Shown one piece after another: positions 41,524 to 51,192 of a stretch of 64,000 nucleotides of DNA (the stretch's first letter is position 1; each line of letters begins with the position of its first letter). The position numbers and the translations under genes were made by a program. The stretch covers positions 1 through 64,000 of the forward strand of contig CAJKLD010000004.1 of assembly GCA_905200645.1 (NCBI GenBank). The letters run 5' to 3'. This DNA is from an uncultured Phascolarctobacterium sp. (lineage in GTDB: Bacteria > Bacillota > Negativicutes > Acidaminococcales > Acidaminococcaceae). Under the pieces are notes generated by a model. It was given only the letters and a program-made list of their open reading frames with translations, was not told the origin of the DNA and did no database searches.

Positions 41524-43248
41524 TTGGATATAAAAGATTTACTGGTTGCCGCTGTTAAGGCTGCGGCGCAAAAAGCGATTGACAGCGGCACTTTGAAGCC
41601 GGGCGTGCTGCCTGAGGTTATGTTGGAGGTTCCGCCCCAAAAGGAATTTGGCGATTTTGCTACCAATTTTGCCATGCAGTCTGCCCGCAGCCTGCATTGT
41701 GCACCACGGCAAATTGCACAGGCTGTGGTTGATAATTTAGACTGCGATTCCGTGGAAAAAACGGAAATCGCCGGTCCGGGATTCATCAATTTTTATTTAA
41801 AGCAGAACTGGACTGCTGATTTGCTGGCCGGGATTTTGGCTGCCGGTGAAAATTACGGCAATCTACCTGCCAACGGTTTAGGCCGCGTACAGATTGAATA
41901 TGTCAGCGCTAATCCTACCGGCCCGCTGCATATTGGCCATGCCCGCGGAGCCGCTGTGGGCAGTGCCATGGTTAATCTGCTGCGTGCCGCCGGATATGAT
42001 GTAAACAGTGAATATTATATTAACGATGCCGGTAATCAAATGAACAATTTGGCTGCTTCCGTTAACGCCCGTTATCTGCAGCTGCTAAAGCTGGAGGAAA
42101 TGGGCTGCGTGCCTGCCGGGTTAACGGTGAAGCAGTTGGACGAAATGCCTACGGGTATTGCGTTTCCCGAAAACGGCTATCATGGCTATGATATTATTGA
42201 AACTGCGCAGCGTATTATCCGTATTTACGGTAAAAAATTTGTAGATTTAGATGAAAAAGAGCGTTTAGCTAAATTTTTGGATATCGCTTATGAAGAAAAG
42301 CTGGCCGGCTTAAAAGAGGATTTGGCAGCTTTTGGCGTAACCTTTGACGTGTGGTTCAGCGAAAAATCGCTGCATGCGGCTGATAAAATTCGTGAAGCCT
42401 GTGCGTTTTTGCAGGAAAGAGGTTATATTTACGAAAAAGACGGCGCTTTGTGGTTAAATTCTACGGCTCAAGGCGACGATAAAGACCGCGTTGTTATTCG
42501 CGACAACGGCGTGCCTACTTATTTTGCTGCTGATATTGCTTATCACCGTAATAAATTTGAGCGCGGTTTTACGCATTTAATTGACCTTTGGGGTGCAGAC
42601 CACCATGGGTATATTGCCCGCGTGAAGGCTGCTATGAATGCTCTGGGCTTTGATGCTGATAATCTGGAGATTATGCTGCTGCAAATGGTGCGCTTGTACC
42701 GCAACGGCGATATTGTGAAGCTGTCTAAGCGTACCGGCGAAACCATTACTTTGCGCGAGCTGATTGATGAGGTTGGCACCGACGCCGCCCGTTATTTCTT
42801 CTGTATGCGCTCTCTTGACAGCCAATTAGATTTTGACATGACTTTGGCTACGGAAAAATCCAACGAGAATCCGGTTTACTATATTCAATATGCTCATGCG
42901 CGTATTTCCAGCATTGGCCGCCAGCTGGCCGAGGCCGGGATTGAGGCGGTGGCTGATGAGAAATTAAAGCTGGAGAGTTTGCAGGCTCCTGAGGAATTAG
43001 AGCTGATTAAAAAGTTGGGTAAATATCCGGAAATGCTGGCTGCTGCGGCTCGCGAACGCGCCGTGCATCATGTAGCAACTTATACCTACGAGCTGGCTGG
43101 CTTGTTCCATTCCTTCTATAATAGCTGCCGTATTTTGGGCGTAGATACAGACTTACAACAGGCCCGCATTGCGTTGGTTAAGGCTGTTGGCCATACAATT
43201 CGCCACGCTTTAGGCATTTTGGGAGTATCTGCTCCGGAAAGAATGTAG
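41524..43248 (+). CDS. argS: arginyl-tRNA synthetase
   Basis: Class I synthetase charging tRNA-Arg, 574 residues. The N-terminal Add1 domain is followed by SANPTGPLHIGHARG (HIGH motif near 136), a KLSKRTGE version of KMSKS near 399, and a helical anticodon domain with the DALR-type end (YNSCRIL, then ALVKAVGHTIRHAL). It starts at a TTG codon with AAGGAGAG upstream; no better start is available. Last gene of the DUF1934-DUF1846-argS group. Confidence 0.95.
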   Translation: MDIKDLLVAAVKAAAQKAIDSGTLKPGVLPEVMLEVPPQKEFGDFATNFAMQSARSLHCAPRQIAQAVVDNLDCDSVEKTEIAGPGFINFYLKQNWTADLLAGILAAGENYGNLPANGLGRVQIEYVSANPTGPLHIGHARGAAVGSAMVNLLRAAGYDVNSEYYINDAGNQMNNLAASVNARYLQLLKLEEMGCVPAGLTVKQLDEMPTGIAFPENGYHGYDIIETAQRIIRIYGKKFVDLDEKERLAKFLDIAYEEKLAGLKEDLAAFGVTFDVWFSEKSLHAADKIREACAFLQERGYIYEKDGALWLNSTAQGDDKDRVVIRDNGVPTYFAADIAYHRNKFERGFTHLIDLWGADHHGYIARVKAAMNALGFDADNLEIMLLQMVRLYRNGDIVKLSKRTGETITLRELIDEVGTDAARYFFCMRSLDSQLDFDMTLATEKSNENPVYYIQYAHARISSIGRQLAEAGIEAVADEKLKLESLQAPEELELIKKLGKYPEMLAAAARERAVHHVATYTYELAGLFHSFYNSCRILGVDTDLQQARIALVKAVGHTIRHALGILGVSAPERM

Positions 43249-43270
43249 GTTAAAAATTCTGCTGTCAAGG

Positions 43271-43330
43271 GCGTCTGCCGTTTTGTAAGCTGTAATAATT
43301 TTTGAGAATGCTTTTAGACGCAGCTTTACA
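43271..43330 (+). other. two interleaved inverted repeats between argS and pyrG
   Basis: GCGTCT (43271-43276) pairs with AGACGC (43316-43321), and TGTAAGCTG (43284-43292) pairs with CAGCTTTACA (43321-43330) with one bulge. The pairs cross, so they would form a pseudoknot or alternative structures. No T-run follows. Confidence 0.35.
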
Positions 43331-43423
43331 GCGTTGGCTTTGGCTTGTGGCAGAGAATTTATATATAAATATTGTTGTAGTATTTATTGTAGACATGCTG
43401 TGTAATCTGAGGGGGTTAAAATT

Positions 43424-45049
43424 ATGACTACTAATACTAAGTACATTTTTGTAACGGGCGGTGTTGTTTCTTCTTTAGGCAAAGGCATTACCGCAGCATC
43501 TTTGGGGCGTTTGCTGAAAAGTCGTGGGTACAAGGTAACCATCCAAAAATTTGACCCGTATATTAATATAGACCCGGGTACCATGAGTCCTTATCAGCAC
43601 GGCGAAGTGTTTGTTACTGACGATGGCGCGGAAACTGATTTGGATTTAGGCCATTATGAGCGCTTTATTGATATCAATCTGTCCAAAAATTCCAACGTTA
43701 CTACCGGTAAAATTTATCAATCCGTAATCAACAAGGAGCGCCGCGGCGATTATCTTGGCGGCACGGTACAGGTTATTCCGCACATTACCAACGCTATTAA
43801 GGAGCGTGTATTTTTAGTAGGCAGACAGGATAACGCCGATTTTGTTATTACTGAAATCGGCGGTACGGTAGGAGATATTGAAAGCCTGCCGTTTTTGGAG
43901 GCTATCCGCCAAGTCAAAAAAGAGGTTGGCAAGAGCGATACCTTGTATATTCACGTGACTTTGGTACCGTATATTTCCGCGGCCGGAGAGCTGAAAACTA
44001 AGCCTACCCAGCACAGTGTCAAAGAGCTGCGCAGCATTGGCATTACGCCCGATATTATCGTCTGCCGCAGTGAAAAACCAATTTCCAAGGATATGCGCGA
44101 TAAAATAGCTATGTTCTGCGACGTTGACCCAGAGGCTGTTATTCAAAATTTAACTGCAAAAAGCATTTATCAGGTACCCATGTTGTTAGAGGAGCAACGT
44201 CTGGACTCCATTGTACTGCGTAAGCTGGATATGGAGGATAAGCCTAAGGATATGAGCGGCTGGCACAATATGGTTGCCAACATACTCAAAAAATATGAAC
44301 GTAAGGTTACCATTGCTGTGGTTGGTAAATATGTGGCTTTGCAGGACGCGTACATCAGCATTGCCGAAGCTCTGCGTCATGCGGCTGTAGCTAACGAAGC
44401 AGAGCTGGTAATAAAATGGGTAAACGCCGAAGAAATTGAAGCGGAGACTACGGATATGGATGCAGTTATGGCAGGTGTGGACGGAATTCTTGTTCCCGGC
44501 GGTTTTGGCAACCGCGGCATTGAAGGTAAAATTAAGGCTATTCAATATGCCCGCGAAAATAAAATTCCTTTCTTTGGCATTTGCTTAGGTATGCAGTGCG
44601 CCGTTATTGAATTTGCCCGGCACGTGTGCGGTATGGCGGACGCCAACAGTTCAGAATTTGACGAACAGAGTACGCATCCCGTTATTGATTTGATGCCGGA
44701 GCAGCTGGATGTGGAGGATATGGGCGGCACCATGCGCTTGGGGCTGTATCCCTGCAAGGTATATCCTGACAGCCTGACTATGCATGCTTATAATGAAGAG
44801 TTGATTTATGAACGTCATCGCCATCGTTATGAATTTAATAATGCTTTCCGCGAAAAAATCTTGTCCAAGGGCTTAAAGCTGGGCGGCACCTTACCCAACG
44901 GCCGTTTAGTGGAAATAGTGGAGCTGCCGGAAAGCGAGCATCCTTGGTTTTTAGGCGCGCAATTCCACCCCGAATTTAAATCCCGTCCCACTCGTTCCCA
45001 TCCCTTGTTCCGTGATTTTCTAGCAGCTGCTTTAAAGGAGCAGAAATAA
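43424..45049 (+). CDS. pyrG: CTP synthase
   Basis: Aminates UTP to CTP using glutamine and ATP. The 541 residues include the amidoligase domain (1-265; VTGGVVSSLGKGITAASL at the N-terminus with the P-loop lysine) and a class I glutamine amidotransferase domain. The nucleophile is C387 in FGICLGMQCAVIEFAR, and the His-Glu pair lies near the end in AQFHPEFKSRP. AGGGGG lies before the ATG. The initially transcribed region shows no terminator, so the reiterative-transcription attenuator known for Bacillus pyrG is not evident. Confidence 0.96.
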   Translation: MTTNTKYIFVTGGVVSSLGKGITAASLGRLLKSRGYKVTIQKFDPYINIDPGTMSPYQHGEVFVTDDGAETDLDLGHYERFIDINLSKNSNVTTGKIYQSVINKERRGDYLGGTVQVIPHITNAIKERVFLVGRQDNADFVITEIGGTVGDIESLPFLEAIRQVKKEVGKSDTLYIHVTLVPYISAAGELKTKPTQHSVKELRSIGITPDIIVCRSEKPISKDMRDKIAMFCDVDPEAVIQNLTAKSIYQVPMLLEEQRLDSIVLRKLDMEDKPKDMSGWHNMVANILKKYERKVTIAVVGKYVALQDAYISIAEALRHAAVANEAELVIKWVNAEEIEAETTDMDAVMAGVDGILVPGGFGNRGIEGKIKAIQYARENKIPFFGICLGMQCAVIEFARHVCGMADANSSEFDEQSTHPVIDLMPEQLDVEDMGGTMRLGLYPCKVYPDSLTMHAYNEELIYERHRHRYEFNNAFREKILSKGLKLGGTLPNGRLVEIVELPESEHPWFLGAQFHPEFKSRPTRSHPLFRDFLAAALKEQK

Positions 45050-45060
45050 TCACACTAATG

Positions 45061-45089
45061 GCAGGCTGCTATGCAGTCTGCTTTTTTTT
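45061..45089 (+). terminator. terminator after pyrG
   Basis: GCAGGCTGC (45061-45069), TAT loop, GCAGTCTGC (45073-45081) with one G-U pair, then TTTTTTT. Confidence 0.82.
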
Positions 45090-45120
45090 AGAACCGTCAT
45101 AAAATTATAAGGAGGTTTAC

Positions 45121-46074
45121 ATGCTCAAAAAAATTTTTGTCAGCGCAGTTTTGCTGCTGGCCGTGTTAAGTTTTGTGGTTTCTCTTTTGAAAGGTAATAA
45201 TAACGGAGAAAAAACCGTCACTGTCCCCGACAGGGTTGCCGTTATCAATATTGAGGGCGTAATTGCCTGCGGCAGCGACAGTAAGGAGACGCTGTTCAAT
45301 CAGGCCAACGGCGTTACCAGCGGCAGTATTATGAGCCAAATTCGCGAGGCTGCGGCTGACGACAGCGTTAAGGCTTTGGTGCTGCGTATTGACAGCGGCG
45401 GCGGCAGCGCTACTGCAGCCGAAGAAATCGGCAGAGAGCTGGCTCGTTTTAAAGAAAAAACTAAAAAGCCCATTGTAGCCACTATGGCTAACAGCGGTGC
45501 CAGCGCTGCTTATTGGATTGCCGCATGCGCCAGTGATAAGGTTTATGCCAACGCTACTACGCTGACCGGCAGTATCGGTGTGTATATGCCTTACATGAAT
45601 ACGGAAGAGCTGTTCAAAAAAATCGGCATTACCAGTGACAAAATTAAAAGCGGTCCGTACAAGGATATTATGACCAATGACCGCCCCATGACAGCGGAAG
45701 AAAGAGCAATTCTGCAAAATATTGTCAACGAGATTTACGACCAATTTATTTATGCAGTCGCCGCAGGCCGGCAAATGGAAACCAGCAAAGTACGGGAGTT
45801 GGCTGACGGACGCGTATATACCGGCTTACAGGCGAAAAATCTTGGTTTGGTTGACGAGCTGGGCGATTATTACGACGCTTTGGCTGCTGCGGGAACCTTG
45901 GCTAAAATTAAACCGGGCAAGGACGGCCTTCCGCCTGTAAAGGAAAAGGCTAAATCTCAGCCGTGGGAATTTTTGCTGAGCGCGCAGATTGCCGAAGTAA
46001 TTAAGGGCGAACTGCTGCATCAATTGCAAAGCAGCTTGAGCGTTGCTCCTGCCGTGCAAAATGTAGCGAGGTGA
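45121..46074 (+). CDS. sppA: signal peptide peptidase SppA (S49)
   Basis: Membrane-anchored serine protease of 317 residues that degrades cleaved signal peptides. An N-terminal membrane segment lies at about 4-23. The ClpP-like fold includes LVLRIDSGGGSATAAEEI near 84. The catalytic pair is S128 (NSGASAAYWIA) and K181 (SGPYKDIM), as in Bacillus SppA, and GSIGVY follows near 150. AAGGAGG precedes the ATG. The next gene starts six bases after the stop, so the two are coupled. Confidence 0.92.
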   Translation: MLKKIFVSAVLLLAVLSFVVSLLKGNNNGEKTVTVPDRVAVINIEGVIACGSDSKETLFNQANGVTSGSIMSQIREAAADDSVKALVLRIDSGGGSATAAEEIGRELARFKEKTKKPIVATMANSGASAAYWIAACASDKVYANATTLTGSIGVYMPYMNTEELFKKIGITSDKIKSGPYKDIMTNDRPMTAEERAILQNIVNEIYDQFIYAVAAGRQMETSKVRELADGRVYTGLQAKNLGLVDELGDYYDALAAAGTLAKIKPGKDGLPPVKEKAKSQPWEFLLSAQIAEVIKGELLHQLQSSLSVAPAVQNVAR

Positions 46075-46080
46075 TGAGCT

Positions 46081-46644
46081 ATGCGGCGTAAAACCTTTGA
46101 TGTGCTCTTTGAGCCGGGAGCAGGTATGGCCGCCTTGGTCAAGCAGCCCTGCTTGTGGCGCAGTGCCTTTTATTTTACGTTAAGCGTAGGCTTTTTCACA
46201 GGCGTGGTTACTAATAGCTGGCTTTTGGCGCAGCCTTTGCAGATTCGTTTTGCTATTATTATCTGCACGGTTTTGATTGCGGCGACGGCTTTATCCTTAT
46301 ACGGCTTTTTGCTGCATGGTATTATGGAAACCTTTGGCGCGCTGGCAGGTGACCCCGTAGGTTTAATCTGTCTTTTAGGCTACACGACGCTGCCCTTTTT
46401 GCTGCTGACGCCGGGAGCGCTGTTGGCTGGAAAATTAGGATTAGGCGGACTACCGTTATTGTCAGCCATACTGCTGGTAGGTTTTTTATGGATGCTGTAT
46501 TTATTGGTGCGCACTTTAGAAGCAGTATATTTAATTGATGCTTGGCGCGCCGGTATCGCTCTGCTGTTCAGTCTGCTGCTGCTGTACATTGTTTTCGTTC
46601 TTCCTTGGCAGATAGCTATTAAACTGCTCTTGCTTAATTTCTAG
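46081..46644 (+). CDS. Yip1-domain-like membrane protein
   Basis: Membrane protein of 187 residues with five hydrophobic segments, like the Yip1/YIF1 family of bacterial membrane proteins (usual pattern: a soluble N-terminus of 30 residues then five segments). GYTTLPFLLLTPGALLAG near 102 is the typical family stretch. The GAGGTGATG ribosome site overlaps the sppA stop, so it is co-translated with sppA. Function unknown. Confidence 0.72.
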   Translation: MRRKTFDVLFEPGAGMAALVKQPCLWRSAFYFTLSVGFFTGVVTNSWLLAQPLQIRFAIIICTVLIAATALSLYGFLLHGIMETFGALAGDPVGLICLLGYTTLPFLLLTPGALLAGKLGLGGLPLLSAILLVGFLWMLYLLVRTLEAVYLIDAWRAGIALLFSLLLLYIVFVLPWQIAIKLLLLNF

Positions 46645-46761
46645 GCTATTTATGCTTGCACACGCAATTTGTGGTTGCGAAAATAAATAGAAAGTGTCAT
46701 AATTAAAGAAGAATGTAAGTGGATTTTCTTTTTGCGAAATATATTAAGGAGTGATGTAATA

Positions 46762-47724
46762 ATGAACAGAGAACTTTCCATGGAATTTGTACGCGTTACC
46801 GAGGCTGCTGCTATTGCCTGCGGTCGTTTAATTGGCAGAGGCGACAAAAATGGTGCTGACGGTTTGGCTGTTGACGCTATGCGTTCTGCTTTTGATACCG
46901 TAAATATCAGCGGTACTGTAGTTATCGGCGAAGGCGAAATGGACGAAGCGCCGATGCTGTATATTGGCGAAGAGGTTGGCGCCGGTGGTTTTGCTGTTGA
47001 TATTGCCGTTGATCCTGTTGAAGGCACTAATTTGGTTGCGAAGGGACAACCGGGCGCTATTGCCGTAATTGCTATCGCTCCTCGCGGCTGTCTGCTTCAT
47101 GCACCTGATATGTATATGGATAAAATTGCCGTAGGTCCCCGCGCTAAGGGCTGCATCAATATTGACGCTCCCATGAGCGAAAACTTAGCTCGTGTAGCTG
47201 ACGCTATGAACCGTAAGGTTTCCGATTTGAACGTAGTTTTGCTGGATCGCGAACGTCATTATCCCGTTATGGATGAAATCCGCAAAGCCGGCGCGCGTAT
47301 TTCTTTGATTACCGACGGCGATGTTAATCCCATTGTTGAGTGCTGCATCGAAGGCAGTGGCGTGCATATGTACGTTGGCAAGGGCGGCGCTCCGGAAGGC
47401 GTTCTCGGCGCTGTTGCCGTTAAATGCCTGGGCGGCGATATGCAGGCTCGTCTGTGTCCCGAAGATGAAGCGCAAGTACAACGCTGCCTCAAAATGGGCA
47501 TTGGTGACGTTAACAAGGTGCTGACTCTTGATGATTTGGTAAAGGGCGATGACTGCATGTTTACTGCTACCGCTATTACCAACTGCAATATGCTTCACGG
47601 TTTGAATTATTTTAATGACGGCGTGCGTACTCACACTATTTCCGCTCGTTATAAAACCGGCACCGTGCGTTTTGTAGACGCAATTCACAGCTTTGACCGC
47701 AAGGATTTAGCTGTAAAATTGTAA
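46762..47724 (+). CDS. glpX: class II fructose-1,6-bisphosphatase
   Basis: Removes the 1-phosphate of fructose-1,6-bisphosphate in gluconeogenesis. The 320 residues match GlpX: GEGEMDEAPMLYIGEEVG near 56, DPVEGTN near 85 (metal-binding aspartate and glutamate), and GSGVHMYVGKGGAPEGVLG near 200. The ATG at 46762 has AAGGAG upstream, while the ten upstream in-frame codons lack a site. Class II enzyme needing Mn or Mg. Apparently a single gene. Confidence 0.94.
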   Translation: MNRELSMEFVRVTEAAAIACGRLIGRGDKNGADGLAVDAMRSAFDTVNISGTVVIGEGEMDEAPMLYIGEEVGAGGFAVDIAVDPVEGTNLVAKGQPGAIAVIAIAPRGCLLHAPDMYMDKIAVGPRAKGCINIDAPMSENLARVADAMNRKVSDLNVVLLDRERHYPVMDEIRKAGARISLITDGDVNPIVECCIEGSGVHMYVGKGGAPEGVLGAVAVKCLGGDMQARLCPEDEAQVQRCLKMGIGDVNKVLTLDDLVKGDDCMFTATAITNCNMLHGLNYFNDGVRTHTISARYKTGTVRFVDAIHSFDRKDLAVKL

Positions 47725-47875
47725 AAAATCTGTGTGGACGAACGATAAGGCGTTATCTGTGGCATTTTGTGCTTCTTGCGCCTTTGCGTTCGCCCTTGTT
47801 TTCTTGCTTATATAAAAGTATATTTTAGGGTGTGAAGCAGTTCATGCCCTATTTAGTGTTTTTTTGCATTACTTT

Positions 47876-50800
47876 ATGGATAATTTATTGGTTAAGCAAG
47901 TGGCGCAGCTGGCGGAAACTCAGCAGGCAGCCGCTTTTCAAAAGAAAAAACAGGCGTGTATTTTAACCGGGTTGGCAGCGAGCAGCAAGCCGGTCTTTTT
48001 TGCTACCGTAGATAAACTGCTGGAGCAAAAAGGCAGCTTGGCGTTTATTACCGCCTCCCGTGAAGAAATTCGTGCTTACCGGCGGGAGCTTAATTATCTA
48101 TATCCGGATTTGCCCATGCAGGAGCTGTATCCTGTGAGCCTGCCCCGCGTGCAGGTGGAAACGCAAAGCTTGGAATTACAGGCCGGCAGAGCGGCAGCGC
48201 TGCGTTTTTTGCAGGGTGAGGAAAGAGGTATAGTTTTTATCACTGCCGAGGCCTTACAGCAAAGACAGCAGCGCCCTGCGGGGTTGAGCGCTCAGCAGCT
48301 GATGCTCAAGGTGGGCGAGGAGCGGGAGCAAAATGATGTCGTCGGGCAGCTGGTGGCTTTAGGCTATGAACGCACGGATCAGGTTGACGCTATCGGCCAA
48401 TTTTGCCTGCGCGGCGATATTCTGGATATTTTTCCTATCAATAGTCCCATGCCTGTGCGCGTAGAGTGGTTTGACAGCGAGCTGGACGCCATGCGCAGCT
48501 TTGATATCAATAGTCAGCGCAGTATTAAAACCTTGCAGAAAATTAAAATTTTGCCGCTGACAGCAGATGATGCAGCTTGCTACGACGCCAGCGTTTTTGA
48601 CTATTGTGCGGACAGTACCATGGTTGTAGTGGACGAGCCTGTGCGGGTATTTTCCATGCTGGAAAAGCTGGACAAAGAAAATAAAGAAGCAGTGGCAGAG
48701 CTTTTTTCTAAGGATGAATTGGTTGACTACTGCGCTAAAAGCGGCGCTGTACTGGTTTCCGCCCTGGGTCATAGCTATCTTACGCAGCTTCCCGCAATAA
48801 ATATTCCTGTGCGTTCTGTTTCACCGTATAATAGAAATACTAATCTTCTGGTAGAAGATTTACATAATTGGTTAAGCGACGGTATCATTCCGGTTATCAT
48901 GCTTTCGTCCAGTATTAAAGCCCGCGGCTTTGCCGACAATCTTACTAATTATGGTTTGCAAGGCTTTTATACGGAAGATGATTTACGGCCGGGTAAGGTC
49001 AACGTTATGTTCGGTGATTTGGATCACGGCTTTCGCTTTTGGGATACCAAGTGGCTGCTGCTTACGGAAAACGATATTTACGGTATGCAGAAGCGTAAGC
49101 GGCTGCACAGTAAAAATCAGGGACAGCAGCTGCAATATTTTTCCGATATTAAAATTGGCGATTATGTGGTGCATAAGCTGCACGGCATTGGTCGTTACAT
49201 TGGCGTAGAAAATGTCGAGGTGGGCGGCATTCACCGCGATTATCTGTTGTTGGCCTACGCCGGTGATGATAAGCTGTATGTGCCCGTAGACCAAGTAAGC
49301 CTGTTGCACAAATATGTGGGCAGCGAGGGCACCGTGCCGCGCCTGTCCAAAATGGGCGGCACCGACTGGAAGCGTACTACGGCGAAGGCGGCAAAGGCTA
49401 TCACCGAGCTGGCGGAGGAGCTTCTGCGCTTGTACGCTCAAAGGCAGATTGTGCCGGGACATGCTTTCAGTCCCGATACGGAGCTGCAAAAGGAATTTGA
49501 AGAAGCCTTTCCCTATGAGGAAACGCCTGACCAGCTTAAGGCTATTGCCGAAATTAAGGCGGATATGGAGCGTCCGCAGCCTATGGAGCGCCTGCTGTGC
49601 GGCGACGTTGGCTACGGCAAAACGGAGGTTGCCATCCGCGCGGCGTTTAAGGCTGTGGTGGACGGCAAGCAGGTTGCCGTTATGGTGCCCACAACCGTGC
49701 TGGCGCAGCAGCATTTTTTAACCTTTAAGGAACGTATGCGCAATTTTGGCGTTAACGTGGAAATGCTCAATCGTTTCTGCACGCCTAAGGAGCAAAAGAG
49801 TATTTTGCAAAATCTTGAGGATGGGCGCGTCGATATTTTAATCGGTACGCACCGCCTTTTGCAGGCCGACGTGCAGTTTCCTAATTTGGGACTGCTGATT
49901 ATCGATGAGGAACAGCGCTTTGGTGTGGCGCAAAAGGAAAAAATCAAAAAATGGCGCACAGGTATTGATGTGCTGACCTTAAGCGCTACGCCCATTCCCC
50001 GCACTTTGCATTTGGCGTTGGTCAACGGCCGTGATATGAGCGTTATCGAATCGCCGCCGGAGGACAGACTGCCCGTAGAAACTTATGTGAGCGAATATAA
50101 CGATGGCATGATTAAGGAAGCACTGGAGAGAGAGCTGCGCCGCGGCGGCAGAATTTATTATGTGCATAACCGTGTCAGCGGTTTGGAGGCTATCGCCGCT
50201 AAAGTACGCAGACTAGTGCCTGGTATCAGTATTAAGCTGGCTCACGGGCAGATGAATGAGGATGCGCTGGAGGACGCCATGATAAGCTTCTATGAGGGCG
50301 GGTGCGATATGCTTTTGAGTACCACCATTATAGAAAACGGGTTAGATGTGCCTTTAGCCAATACGATTATTGTTGACGGCGCCGAGAATTTTGGCTTGTC
50401 CCAACTGTATCAAATGCGCGGACGCGTAGGACGCAGTTCGCGCTTGGCTTATGCTTATTTTGTGTATAAACCTAACAAAGCTTTAAGTGAAATTGCCGAA
50501 AAGCGTTTGCAGGCAATCCGTGATTTTACGGAGCTTGGCGCCGGTTTTAAAATTGCCATGCGCGATTTAGAAATTCGCGGCGCAGGCAATCTTTTGGGCA
50601 GTCAGCAGCATGGACACATTGTAGGCATCGGCTTTGCCGCTTACTGCGAAATGCTGGAGCAGACTATCAACCGTTTGAAAAACGGCAAGCAGGCTGTGGC
50701 AGAGCCGGAGCCTGTATTGGAAATTCCTGCAGAAGCCTATATTCCAGACGATTACATTGTCGACCCGCGTTATAAAATGGAAATATACCGTCGCTTGGCT

Positions 50801-51163
50801 GAAATGGCATATGGCGAAAAAGACGATTTAATGGATGAAATTATCGACCGCTTTGGCGAACCGCCGCAGGAGGTAGAAATGCTGTGGCGCTTGGCGGGCC
50901 TTAAAGGGCTGTGCCGCTTGATGCAGGTGCGTGGCATTAGCGTGCGTCCGGGTTCTATCCGTATTACCTTTGGCGAGCATGCGCAGATAAATGTAGAAAC
51001 ATTTATGAAAATGTTGGCTGACCACAAAAATAATATGGCCTTTAAAAACGGCAAGGAGTCTCAGCTGTTATACCGTACGGGGGCTTTAAAGGAAGAACCT
51101 TTGAAATGGCTGGAAAAAACTTTGCCTATGCTGGCTTTGGGCAATAAGTTCAATAAAAAATAA
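47876..51163 (+). CDS. mfd: transcription-repair coupling factor Mfd
   Basis: Removes RNA polymerase stalled at DNA damage and recruits UvrA. The 1,095 residues comprise a UvrB-homology region (about 1-330), the polymerase-interacting domain (about 430-520, GDYVVHKLHGIGRYIG), and a superfamily 2 motor. The motor has Walker A GDVGYGKTE (near 576) and DEEQ (677-680), followed by the TRG region and a C-terminal autoinhibitory domain. The ATG at 47876 has no clear ribosome site; a TTG at 47864 is the alternative. Followed by the flippase and mazG as in Bacillus, without spoVT. Confidence 0.95.
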   Translation: MDNLLVKQVAQLAETQQAAAFQKKKQACILTGLAASSKPVFFATVDKLLEQKGSLAFITASREEIRAYRRELNYLYPDLPMQELYPVSLPRVQVETQSLELQAGRAAALRFLQGEERGIVFITAEALQQRQQRPAGLSAQQLMLKVGEEREQNDVVGQLVALGYERTDQVDAIGQFCLRGDILDIFPINSPMPVRVEWFDSELDAMRSFDINSQRSIKTLQKIKILPLTADDAACYDASVFDYCADSTMVVVDEPVRVFSMLEKLDKENKEAVAELFSKDELVDYCAKSGAVLVSALGHSYLTQLPAINIPVRSVSPYNRNTNLLVEDLHNWLSDGIIPVIMLSSSIKARGFADNLTNYGLQGFYTEDDLRPGKVNVMFGDLDHGFRFWDTKWLLLTENDIYGMQKRKRLHSKNQGQQLQYFSDIKIGDYVVHKLHGIGRYIGVENVEVGGIHRDYLLLAYAGDDKLYVPVDQVSLLHKYVGSEGTVPRLSKMGGTDWKRTTAKAAKAITELAEELLRLYAQRQIVPGHAFSPDTELQKEFEEAFPYEETPDQLKAIAEIKADMERPQPMERLLCGDVGYGKTEVAIRAAFKAVVDGKQVAVMVPTTVLAQQHFLTFKERMRNFGVNVEMLNRFCTPKEQKSILQNLEDGRVDILIGTHRLLQADVQFPNLGLLIIDEEQRFGVAQKEKIKKWRTGIDVLTLSATPIPRTLHLALVNGRDMSVIESPPEDRLPVETYVSEYNDGMIKEALERELRRGGRIYYVHNRVSGLEAIAAKVRRLVPGISIKLAHGQMNEDALEDAMISFYEGGCDMLLSTTIIENGLDVPLANTIIVDGAENFGLSQLYQMRGRVGRSSRLAYAYFVYKPNKALSEIAEKRLQAIRDFTELGAGFKIAMRDLEIRGAGNLLGSQQHGHIVGIGFAAYCEMLEQTINRLKNGKQAVAEPEPVLEIPAEAYIPDDYIVDPRYKMEIYRRLAEMAYGEKDDLMDEIIDRFGEPPQEVEMLWRLAGLKGLCRLMQVRGISVRPGSIRITFGEHAQINVETFMKMLADHKNNMAFKNGKESQLLYRTGALKEEPLKWLEKTLPMLALGNKFNKK

Positions 51164-51192
51164 TTTACGGGATAAAAAGGAGGGAAAGGCAG

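Noticed and set aside
43249..43423. Bacillus-type pyrG leader attenuator
   Set aside because: No terminator hairpin with T-run and no clear GGGC start after a promoter was found.
44186..44545. Long minus-strand open frames inside pyrG, mfd and activase genes
   Set aside because: All are antisense to well-supported genes and have no ribosome sites or family features.
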